DNA from: Fratercula arctica
Lineage: Eukaryota > Chordata > Aves > Charadriiformes > Alcidae
DNA length: 64,000 bases
Assembly: GCA_947846985.1 (NCBI GenBank)
Contig: CANTUZ010000008.1
Span: forward strand, 29,469,352 to 29,533,351
Reading direction: 5' to 3'
The notes under the pieces are model-generated. The model saw nothing but the letters and a program-made list of their open reading frames with translations, was not told the DNA's origin and did no database searches. Shown piece after piece: positions 53,017-64,000 of this stretch. Within the stretch, counting starts at the first letter, position 1. Each line of letters starts with the position of its first letter. The position numbers and the translations under genes were made by a program.

Positions 53017-53789
53017 TAGAATCATAGAAGCATACAATGGTTGGAGTTGGAAGGGACCTTAAAGATCATCTGGTTCCGCCTCCCACTAGACCAGGCTGCT
53101 CACAGCCCCATCCAGCCTGGCCTTGAACACTTCCAGGGATGGGGCATCCACAGCTTCCCTGGGCAACCTGTTCCAGTGCCTCACCACCCTCACAGTAAAG
53201 AATTTCTTCCTAATATCCAATCTAAATCTCCCCTCTTTCAGTTTAAAACTATTACCCCTGGTCCTATCACTACACTCCCTGATAAAGAGTCCCTCCCCAT
53301 CTTTCCTATAGGCCCCCTTTAGGTATTGGAAGGGGCTATAAGTTCTCCCTGGAGCCTTCTCTTCTCCAGGCTGAACAGCCCCAACTCTCTCAGCCTGTCC
53401 TCATAGCAGAGGTGCTCCACCCCTCTGATCATCTTTGTGGCCCTCTGCTGGACATGTTCCAACAGGTCCATGTCCTTCTTGTGTTGAGGACTCCAGAGCT
53501 GAACGCAGTACTCCAGGTGTGGTCTCACCAGAGCAGAGTAGAGGGATGGAATCACCTCCCTCGACCTGCTGGCCATGCTTCTTTTGATGCAGCCCAGGAT
53601 GTGGTTGGATTTCTGGGCTGCAAGTGCACAGTGCCTGCTCATGTTGAGTTTCTCGTCCACCAGCACCCCCAAGTCCTTCTGCTCAGGGCTGCTCTCAAGC
53701 CATTCTCTGCCGAGTCTGTATTTGTGCTTGGGACTGCCATGACCCAGGTGCAGAACCTTGCACTTGGCCTGGTTGAACTTCATGAGGTT
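53017..53789 (-). mobile_element. CR1 LINE, longer 5'-truncated copy
   Basis: Same family and orientation as the copy at 31.5 kb but about 200 bp longer at the 5' side. The 154-residue minus-strand frame (53783-53319) begins [15 protein letters not shown] and includes [16 protein letters not shown] and [16 protein letters not shown], typical of the CR1 reverse-transcriptase C-terminal part. It ends at the same early stop as the other copy. Near its 3' end it lacks about 24 bp present in the 31.5-kb copy (after 53077). Not capable of transposition. Confidence 0.95.
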
Positions 53790-56700
53790 TCCTTCCTTTC
53801 AGTGCCCTAATACTTACATACTATTCTACTATTATAAAAGAGAATGAGAGAAAGGGGTGATAAGGGCAGGTATTTATGCATACCTGGGTTGTGATCTTCA
53901 TCATCTGTTCACTCAGCTTTCATGTTAGTTACGTTCTGCTTACAGGACCTCAATTTTAATGATGTAAATAAGAGTAAATGCTCTGAGAAGAGGAAGGAGC
54001 TAGAAAGATGCTGGTGGGGGCATTTTCTCATCCTATTTCTACTGCTGATCAGGCAATATCCATTAACGAGTTGTTCTCATAGTGTCTCCAGACAGCAGAA
54101 ATAGAAGTGGCAGCTAATACAGAAGAATTTCAATTTATTCTGAAAGTGTTAGCTTTAAGATAGCCCATCTCTTCACATTACTCTATGTACCTCACTAATG
54201 TTCAAACAGCCAACTTAGGAAATGCCAGGTTATTTTTAGAACATCAACAATGACAACTATTCACAACATGCAATCATGCGAACTGAATAAAATGATGTTA
54301 GTCCTGGATTAGTGAGACTCGACTCCTGTTAAGATTACTCTTTGCTGCGGCAGAAAGCACGTCTTTTTGTATTTTACTGCTTCAGTGTGGCACTATGCAC
54401 ACTGGGCAGACACAGCCCAGGTCAGTGAGGTGGGTTTTCTGCTGCTGCACTACGTTGCAGTTGGGTAGTGTGGCAGCACGATGCATTGTAAAGCAGATTA
54501 CTGTGATTTGTCACTGTGTGATTCACAGATATGATTGCATCTAACTTCAGAACTAAGTGGAACTGTCTGCCCCTTTGTATTCATTCAAAAGCCACACAGC
54601 GACTCTCAGATCACGGCTGCCTTTGCCACCTAAAATATGAAAGGAAGCCAACTTGTGTCCCAGCAGTAACTTTGCTCTTTGTGCACCAAATTCAATAACC
54701 CACTTGCTCTGGTGTGCATAGCAGTTCCCTTCTTCTCCCACAGACCAGATGAACACTGATGGGATTTGTTTCAATACAGGAGCCCCTTCTCCCCCCTTCC
54801 TCCTTGGGCAGTTTCAGATCCTCAGTCTCTGCCTCCAGCCAGTTCTGTAACAATACAGGTTTCTAGGAGGTATAAGAAATCCCCTGGCAACATGAAAAGC
54901 CTTGGAGTCGGTATGTAGCTTTTTCCTTTAATCTTAAATAATAGGACAGTTGTATTTCACAGGTACTGTTATTAGCCATGTAACAACAAAGACTGCAAAT
55001 CTCAGCTGAAATGAAGCTCCCTCCTACTGAATACCTGTATCCCCGTAGGAAGAGGCAATTCCTGCTGTTCAAACCTCACAATTTACAAACTTAAGATAAA
55101 TAAAAAGAGTCTTATTGCTGTGCTTTTTTAGATGTGAACAGAGATTAAAGAAATTGTCCAGGTCAACTAGGAATTCTGCAGGGGAGCAAAATGAACACAG
55201 ATCTTCTGAGTCTTAGCTCAGCAACTTAACTACAAAGCTTTTCTTCTGTTTAAGTGACAGGAAGCAGTTAAGGCAGCAACACTTGTTACCTTTATTCAAA
55301 CTAACCAAAGTGCTTATTTAAGACCATATATTTTCTGGTGGCTGAAATACCATTTGTGGGGACCTCTTTGCCATGTTATTTTGTAGACTTTTAATCAGTT
55401 TGATGCCAGCAGCACTGGGATTTACCCCTCTCCAGAACAACACAGGGCTCAATCCCAAGAATCCATGGATCTGTGACTGATGTTTGAAAGACTGTATGCA
55501 GGATCCTCTCTTCCTAATGCCTTCAACAAGACCCCTGCAGGAGACTGTGGCTTCCCTGGATTGCCAGCTGACTGCTGCCAAGGGGAACAAATGCTGTGTA
55601 TAGATGTGCCTATTTCCTTGTGCAAGCCTCTCACCAAGAGAAGGCTCGTTAGGAGGTAGGAGGGAGGGGGAAGTTGTTGTTGAAGATAAAAAGAGCAGCA
55701 CTAATCACATATCTAAAGATAGCATTGTTTGAAACAATGAAAACAGACAGGATAACAACCACCACTACTTATTTCCCTTTCCCTGGGGATACCTGAGTCA
55801 CCTGGAATAAGTGTCAGGTCTGCATTGCTGTTACAGGTAGTGCTGGAATACATACAGTAGTAGTTACTACAATAGATAATTTCTTATTATTTTACAATGA
55901 ATAAGCAGCACTTGTTTTAAAATTGAACAAAGCAGCCCAAAATTTCCAAGACCAGAGTTTCTTGTGCCGCTGCAAGACTAGCTTCAAGCCTCCCTGATGA
56001 CATGTCAGTCACAAAGAATACTCAAGGCTTAGCATACTGACTGAAAAAGACCTGCATGCTGCTTATTAAAAGTCTACAGGCTAGACGATCTAATCAAGCA
56101 ACTGGCATGTACTTCAGTTAGCCCCAGCTTCCACCTACCAGGGGACAGCTGGGCAGACATGGGAATGTGTGAGTCGTAGCCATGCGGTGCACATATGATA
56201 ACAAGCAACATGGTATCTACAGTTGAAAGGAGTACATGCTCACCTGTGAACCATGTATGCATGTCTGAGACCTCCATCCCAGCGGCCTGATTGCTACAGT
56301 TTTCATTACTTTTTGTTCATCATCATGAAGCAACAACCTCTAGTGCTTCAGCCCAAGAAATAGTGCAGTTTCCCCTCCACATCAAGGAGTCCTCTAATAT
56401 TAGTGCCTTACAAAACAGGACATCAACTGCTATCCCAGAACTACTTAAAAAGCAAACCAAAAACAAAAGCCAAAGCCTCCTCATCATTATACAACTGCAA
56501 ATATTTTGGTCCCGCATGTCAAACAAGCTTAGTTTTGACACAGACTTCTAAAGTTTCCGCTAACTTGGCAATCAACACCCCTGTCTCACAAGCTTCTTAA
56601 AATCCTAGAATTGCACAGCTGAGCAGCAAGAAATGATTTGATGAGGGACGATGGATTAATTCGTCTCACATTTAGAGAATGTCTCACATTTAAGGGAATG

Positions 56701-59700
56701 ACAGGAATGAAATAATTTAAAGCTAAAGGTCTTTGCACGTCTTTCTTCTGAAAGACTCTTTGTATCAAATGCTATGAATTCATGTTATTCTGCTACCAGT
56801 GAGGCTTTTGCAATGTGGCAGTGGCAGGCAAATAACATGTAATAACTTGTGGTGAACTGTCATGAACATTTAATTTGATGCTAAACACATTTACAGTGAG
56901 GAGTAGACAGAGAAGTTTTCTAAGTGTTAAAGTACTTTTGTATCACTGAATTGATATCACAAGTGTCCCATGTCTTCCAGAAGGAGTCCACAGCATCTGC
57001 AACAAACGGATTTTTTTTTTTATCATGGTTTTTGGCACTTTCTAGAGGCCTCATATTCATCTAATGGCTCTAGCACAAGTTTACAAACCCAGAAGCAGGC
57101 TGGATGCTAGGAGAACATTGTCATTCCTCCCAGGGATTGACTGGAGGTCTGTCAGACCAGCTAGGGGCAATGCAGAAAACTTTCCAGGAACCCACAGAAG
57201 TTTTTATTTTTCTGTAGCCTTTTAACGGTCTGGCAGGGATTGGAACTCCTGCTTGCATCAGTCCTAAAGAGAGCTGGCCCATACTAGTGCCCTGTGAAGA
57301 ATGCTCGGAGATCCCGAGAAGACCACAGCTTCACATGCAGTCCATGTGCCCTGGTGGCAGCGGTCTCCACTCCATGCAGATGTTTTAATTTGCCACTCTC
57401 AAAGCAGATGTGTCAGAACTAGCAAACCTGGGAGATGACCACACTTAACTCCCTGAGGGACCAACTACAGAAGGAATTTGATGAGCAAACTTGTGCTTCT
57501 GCTATTGCAACAGAGAACGTGGCAGAGATGCTTCCCCACCTCTTTACAGTAGCTGTAATCATCACCCTTTAGGTGACTCAGCAGCTCCACAAAACTCTCT
57601 CCTGCCCATCTTTGCAATGTGATCAGAAATGCAACAATTTTGGATTTTGTCTTAACACAGCAAGCCACACATGAAGGCTCTACATCAAGGCATTTGAGAA
57701 TTATGTTCATCACATATCATACATAAGATAAATAATCCTCTTCTGAAATGTTGGTTTCTATCTACAATAACACTGATGTTATACTTATCAAAAGAACAGT
57801 TCTTATAGCACTTTGGAAAAAGTGCAGTGAACAAGCAAAGTGCTTGTATTTGCATTCACATATTGTGCTGAGATCCTTGGGTATTGAAAATGCTATAACT
57901 ATTTTTTTCCAAATATCATCTATTGCAATCTTGAAATATGGTCAACCTTGTCCAGAGACTTTGGCAGAAACATAGCAAGCATGAGGTATGTCCCACAGAA
58001 ATTTACATTCTTATTTCTATGTAGGAGTACATTTTTTCATGTAATTAAAAGTAATATTTACCATACTTTCACATGTATATCTGCACCTCAAATAATCTAT
58101 GCAAAGTCAGAGGGTAGATGGAACTCTAATGGGACTTGCATAAGTATGGAGGCCACATGACCGCTGAGAACACACTGCATTGTTCCAGGAAAGAGAGGAG
58201 ATCTAGAAATGCATTGTATTTTAGGATCATTATCTGCTTGGATTATTTGAAGGTGCTATCATCCCTGAATACCAAATACATGAAAAGCAGGAATTTGAGT
58301 TGATGCTGATGCAGTGATCAGCATACACGCATTCACAAGGTGCTCCTCCTCTCCACATTCAGGACCTCTGGAAAGGGATCACCACTGTGAAAGCTAGCAA
58401 AGTCCTCATCACTGATTGAACACATGCGAGGAATAACATTTACATACATACATATACACATATAGTTCTTAATGTGTCTGTGTGTTTTGGGCTCACTTCT
58501 CATGATGTCCCTGTTTCAACCATGATTATCCTGAGCAATAGGAGTTCATTTATGTTTGGAAAGTGCACTTTGGCTGTCACACTACTGACTGCATTGGGTA
58601 ATGAGCTCAGCTTTTATCTTTTTGTTCCAGTTGGACTTCTCAAAGGTAAGTCATAGTAGATCAAGCCAAAGTTTTACATGGAAAGTGTATGAAGTGATTT
58701 TAGTGTTGCAATTTTGTGGTGGCCTATCTGAAACATTTTGAATTGGTTTAAGTTTCTTCAAGCACGTCAAATTAGGCATAAATCTTGTGACATGCAGAAC
58801 CACACCATACATCATACTGTGAGCCCATCTATTTCAGATATCTAAATTCCAACTTGGATAAAACAAGGACATGATTTCAAATATTCACATTTTAAAAAAT
58901 AACGTTCACACTGACATAACAAGTTGAATAGTCAGTCATAGAAGGCAACCTGTGACCACAGAAGAGTAGGAAAATCCCAGCCGTTTAAGTGACTACAGCC
59001 AGACATCCTAAACACACGTTTGGCTGGCAGTCTGGAAAATGCTACATTTAAATGCCAATATTTGCACTTGACACTACACTAAATGCATAGGTCCTTTAAC
59101 ACGATACTTTGCTTGAGTCAGAATTCTATGTCCATAACGATGTTAATGTTAAAACACAGATGTCCCAGCAGTTTAAGAAATGGAAACTGAGTTACCGATG
59201 TGTTATTGGGGTTTTATGGAAGCAGCTACATTATGGAAAAGTGTTCAATTATAGTTTCATTTTTAAAATGCTGTTTTGTGAATGAGATATCGTCCAGATA
59301 TGCAAACTTCATTATTTTCTTGTAAGGCACTTTGATTATCATACAAGCAGCTGTTGATGATATTAACTATGAAATAGAGACTTGCTCTCAGCATGGAGTA
59401 ACGGGAAAAGCTCTAATATGGAAAATATCTTTCATGTTACTTGAAGAAACAGTTTTCTCATGATTTTCACTGATTTTCTCATGATTTTCACCAATGCCCC
59501 CAATTTATTTCCCTTTCTTCCTGTGAAAAGGTTTTGATACTACATACTTACTTGTTCTTTTAGAAAAACCTGGATTCTTTTTTTCCTTAAAAGCACATCT
59601 CTTTGGTAAAAAATAGAGACATTTAACAGAAATCGAAAATTCTTGTTGAGAAAAAATAGTCCATGCTAGGTTTAAAAATCTTTTGACAGGGAACTTGGCC

Positions 59701-62700
59701 AGCTCTACTCTTAAGAGCTTCTTGGCCTTTTATTGGTGAAGAACTGGCTGTCTGAGAGCTGTCAGTGGTTTGTAGTGTGTTTTATGGCATAAAGAGTATC
59801 TCAGCACGTTTCAGCAGTGATTTCTGCCTCAAGCTGAGTATTTCAGCAGTGAGAGATTGCTTCAATGCTTCTGATGTGTTTTTCTGCATTCCAACAGCAC
59901 CCCAACAGTAGTGGGACAAGAGGAGCTCTACAACAAACTGATAAGACTATTTACCTGCAGAATTGAAGATGGCTCTTAACAAGAGCAGATTTCTAATTCC
60001 TCTTTGGAAAGAAGGTGAATTCTCTTCTAACACAAGAATTCTTTTCTACACAGTGCCATGTCCTGTTGAGCTCATTACTGCAACTGACAAATTAGTTTAC
60101 GTAACAGAGAAGGTGTCATTGTATTAGACGGTACTAGCAAACACACTCTGAGTACAGAGTCTGATCTTTGGCTCCAGCCTTAGACATTAGACCGCTTTGC
60201 AGCTTCCCTCCTGCTCCATGACACTATGGGCAACATACATGGGGTGGTGGGTTTCAGTGATTTGCCGACCAACTGTGCTTTGTCCATGGGTATACACCTT
60301 AGAAAAGGCTGTGGCTCTGCACTGCATCCCTTTCAAGAAGAAAACCACATCCTAACTACACGAAAGTATGACGTGGGAGTCAACCTGTTAATCTGCCTCT
60401 TGATGTGTGTGACTTGACGTGTGCTAATGCACCTCCATGGAGGAGGTGCAGGGTAAATCAGTTGCACTGGAGATGGACTACAGCAACTAATGGCGTATTC
60501 AGGCCAGCTCTAATTTTCCTCATCTACTGACAATGACTGCTGTAAAGATGCAATAGGACAGTCTCCAACAACTAATCTGTGGAAAAATGTCCTTTTCTCC
60601 AGAGCATTTTGACGTGTTATGCATCTTCTGCTCCCAAATGCAGACAATTATTTTCTCTTTTCTATACTCAATTTTCATAATCAAATAACTTACTTCACTG
60701 CAGTGATTCTGTGTTGTTGCCTTTGCTCCCCTTGTGAGCAACATGAAACTGAAAAAGCAAGATTCTGATTGTTGCCAACTGATTCTACCTTGTCTAGAAC
60801 AAGGAGACCCCTGCAAGACAGTCCATGCTTCTGCAAGTGAAAATAAGCTTACTGCATAAGGAGTATAGTGTATAGAAAAAACAAATGGCTGTCTATTATT
60901 TTTGTATGAGTATTTCCACTACCCCATGACTCTGTGCCAAACTGAGTCTCTTTCTCCCTAAAACGAAATTAAAGTATCCTCACTGGATGGCATGATTTCT
61001 TGGTGGTTTTTATAGCCAGCCACAGGAAAATTAAGTTATGTGCATTTTATTCAGAAAGCCTTGTTTCAGGTTCAACAAAACTGGGAAGTGATTAATCCTC
61101 TTCTAAAATATTCCAGATGAGAGCCGACACACAAAAAAAACCCCCCACCTCAAATAGTTACTCCCCAGCAAGGGAGTTCATTGTATAACTGGATGAAATT
61201 GCACATGGGTCAGTAAATAAAACAGATTTTTCAGCTCAAGTAGAACAGTATGTTAATAAAAGATAAAGGAAAGAGGTTTAAACTTATGTGTTTCCTAAAG
61301 ATAAAATAGAAGAAGACATTATTTTAAACACATCATGTTTTACTGAACTTTGCAGTTGGTTTAAGGCGTAATTGGCAGACCTGTGTGTAGCCCTAGAGGC
61401 CAGGGCTACACTCAATAACCTTGAGGAACATAGTCCATGAACCCAGAGAATCCTCTTCTTGAGCACTGTATCATATCGCCTTTTTGAAGAACTCCTACCA
61501 GTACATCACCAGCATTGGGATCTACATTTAGTGTGGAAAGAACATGCACGTATCTCCCATTTCCTCTGGTTGCAAACAATGGAGTAAATAGTGCAGGTCA
61601 ATGGAGTAGTAGGAGGGAGGTCACAGCTAAACAAACTTCTCAGTATGTCTGCCTGTGGCTACCTTGCCACCAGCCTGCATTCCTGAGCTTCCTCTGTCGC
61701 ACAACACTAGGGGTACATTTGCAGCTCACAAGGCGATACTTCTGGTCCTCAGAGCTAGCTTGCTAGAGCTACACAACGCTGCATTGTGCCGTGTAGACAT
61801 AACTCACATTTCTTGTAATGCAACCTCAGTCCTCGATGGAGTTGTGATGATTACATTTCATCAACCATGCTGCTCGCAACAATCTAATTATGAAGAAGAA
61901 ACTTAACATGGCTCCAAAATCGCAAAGACTGAAACACACCTCAGATGTACAGTTTTGGTACTTGTTCTCAGTCAATTACCATTGCTTCAGCACTGCGCGA
62001 CAGTATGCTTCCAAGCACAATCCAGTCACTACTGGTCAGTAAGAAGGTTCAGCCAGGCCAGTCAGGCAAAGTGGGATTAGACAGCAGACCGCCATCCGCG
62101 TGCTGAAAATATTCTTCACCTTTCCAAAGGTCTCATATACACATTCCGCGAGAAAGAACAGGTCTTTTAGAAAGATCTTATTGAAAGAAATTTTTGGTAT
62201 CTTCATTTTCATATGTGTGTAGAATATATTATTTTGTAATCTGAATCTGTTGAAAATGCATAATTGAAACAAACCTCTCATTTTTTTCCAAAGAGAGGGA
62301 AGAAGAAAGAAAGAAAACACTAGTAGTTTGCATTCAAAGCTTTGATATTCACTTGGCATTCTGCTGTACTTAATGATAGCTCTACAAAGAAACACAGTTA
62401 CTGTCTTATGTAGGAAAGCATATTTGTGGCTGAGAAAGTGCTGCAAAAATCGCAAAGAGCGCTTTGATAATTTTATACCACATTTGCACCCCACTTTTTA
62501 CAGCCAATTCATTTAGTCAAAAATCATGTTTTCTGCTTCTTATTTTTCATTCATATCCTCTGATTCAATGTTTTAGTTCTGGGCTGAATAGCATTTTGTG
62601 TCATGAAAGGTACCAAGACACAACTAAGGCTGTATTACTTTGTGAAGTTTCATTACTTCAGCTCATTCCATGAGAGAGTTCTTGAATCAAAACACAGGTT

Positions 62701-64000
62701 ATACTGTATGGCTTTTAGATTCCCAGCTCTTTTCTAAGCCAGTCAGGCCTCCTTCACTATGTAGTTGCCTTTATCACAGGCACACTTTCTAACAAATCAC
62801 TTTTCCAGCAGCACATCAAAGTTCCCTTGGGATTCAGACTTTTGCAGTTTAAGAAACCTCCTGTTTAGTAACTCGCAGAAGATGCTGTTCCTCCACTGAA
62901 CAGTCTCTCAAGCTCCTCAAGCTTAACTCTCACTTCTTGCACTGCAAACAAACTATTTGCTACCACTGGGAAGGCTGCTTTTGTCTGTACCATCTCTTCT
63001 TCATTTACAGCCTCCTTTGTATCTGCCCATTGTCCAGCTGAAGTTGAGACACAGCTTGTTTTGTTGTGTTTCATTTTGCTTCACTGCAGATGTTTTCCCA
63101 TGGGAGCTAGTGAAAAGGCAAGGTTCCAGCTCCTAAGTTTTGGGAAGAAAGACCTCAAGTGATTTTGCATCTGATTCAAGTCACTGCAGTCTCTTGGATT
63201 ACTTTCTCTTGATTTCAGTAGGTTTTCCACTGAGCTCTCAATCTACTTCTAGACAAAGCCAACGGATCGTGAACTGTATGACCCTTCATTGCTTCAGCGT
63301 TTGAGGCTTACTGATAGAAAACAGTAAGGCCAAACCCTTCAGTCATACACATCTTTTAAGAGGGAGAGCTGAAAGCTGGTCTTGAGTTTCTTGATTTTTC
63401 TGGTATTTCAAATGTCATTGTATTGTTGCTGTGGCTGTTGTGTTTCCTATCAGAATGGTCTTTAATTTTAAATATGTTATGGTGATCTTACTTCCCTGTT
63501 TCCTGGGATTTCCTCAGAACATGAAGAATGGGAGCTTTTACAACTTAACTCATCAGATATGGTTCTCCACTTTCTAACAGGGGCTTCTTTCCTCCACTGT
63601 GTTAGCTACTAAAGTCAAATAAATATTCAAAAAACCAAACAAAACATTTAAAGGGCTCCATTTCTTTTCTCTTAGATTATGTGCAATTATTTTATTAATT
63701 TCACAATTATAGCCTTGCTGTTCAGGCTGGGTAAGACTTTTCTTTTTTTTTGCTAAATATAAAGAACAAACCAAACCCTTCTGCTTCCTTTATTTTAAAA
63801 TCTTGCCTTTCCACAGGCCAAACCACGTGTAAGGGAGAGTAAAGCAGTATAAGAATTTATTGCCTGTACTAAGGGCATGGGGAAACTGGAGCTCGCTCTC
63901 TCTTCTGTTACATGCAGGACCCTGTTAAAAGCTGTCTGTTTACATTTTTTGGCTTAACCCTTAACCACATTTCTTGCCTCAGTTTAGTAGAAACTAATGC
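53790..64000. other. intergenic DNA, no gene seen
   Basis: The last 10 kb is moderately AT-rich with only short chance open frames. A near-tandem duplication of an 18-nt unit (59453-59470 and 59474-59491) and a small CCTCCATGGAGG palindrome near 60431 are the only structures noted. No exon of the next gene upstream is visible. Confidence 0.6.

Noticed and set aside
53041..53810. Plus-strand frames of 93 and 132 codons over the CR1 copy at 53 kb (and the similar 99-codon frame at 31.5 kb)
   Set aside because: They are antisense shadows of the CR1 reverse-transcriptase frame on the minus strand.
59453..59491. Near-tandem 18-nt duplication (TTTTCTCATGATTTTCAC twice)
   Set aside because: A two-copy slippage-type duplication in intergenic DNA with no other structure around it.
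26660..64000. A further protein-coding gene upstream of SATB2
   Set aside because: All open frames are short and without family resemblance; the only protein-like matches are the CR1 fragments.

Overview
This window is vertebrate, almost certainly avian, genomic DNA. Three fragments of CR1 LINE elements carry the typical bird/reptile CR1 3' tail (an ATTCTATG-type end, read on the minus strand), and two keep recognisable reverse-transcriptase C-terminal protein. There is no operon, no dense coding and no prokaryotic gene. The one protein-coding gene I can identify is SATB2 on the minus strand. Its first coding exon (ATG at 13580, splice donor after 13412) encodes the SATB2 N-terminus starting [16 protein letters not shown].

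Layout: (1) 1-13411 is the start of the intron after the first SATB2 coding exon. It is AT-rich, with one short CR1 scrap, a possible ancient LINE fragment, simple repeats and a G-quadruplex motif; the next SATB2 exon was not found. (2) 12.83-17.13 kb is a CpG-island promoter region. It holds the coding exon, a 515-bp 5'UTR intron and a 5'UTR exon that ends at 14146. Two further upstream exons on the minus strand (15017-15085 and 17293-17371) are predicted from paired acceptor and donor signals. A perfect 94-bp palindrome and several G/C or purine homopolymer tracts lie among them. (3) 17.38-18.40 kb is an AT-rich island inside the CpG domain. (4) 18.56-26.65 kb is a series of further CpG-rich blocks upstream of SATB2. 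No protein gene is supported there, although many long GC-driven open frames exist; this looks like the broad CpG domain of a developmental transcription-regulator locus. (5) 26.65-64.0 kb is AT-rich intergenic DNA without a recognisable gene. It contains two larger CR1 fragments (31.5-32.07 kb and 53.0-53.8 kb), a few simple repeats, and stretches that could be distal regulatory DNA but cannot be shown to be so from one sequence.

SATB2 is a chromatin-organising nuclear-matrix protein (CUT and homeodomain family) used in skeletal, craniofacial and cortical development. The biology here is therefore about regulation: several possible 5' exons, short upstream open reading frames in two of them, an unusually wide CpG domain, and possibly divergent antisense transcription. 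I found no novel protein system. The points most worth checking are the distal 5' exons, the perfect palindrome (real or assembly artefact) and the AT-rich block between the CpG islands.
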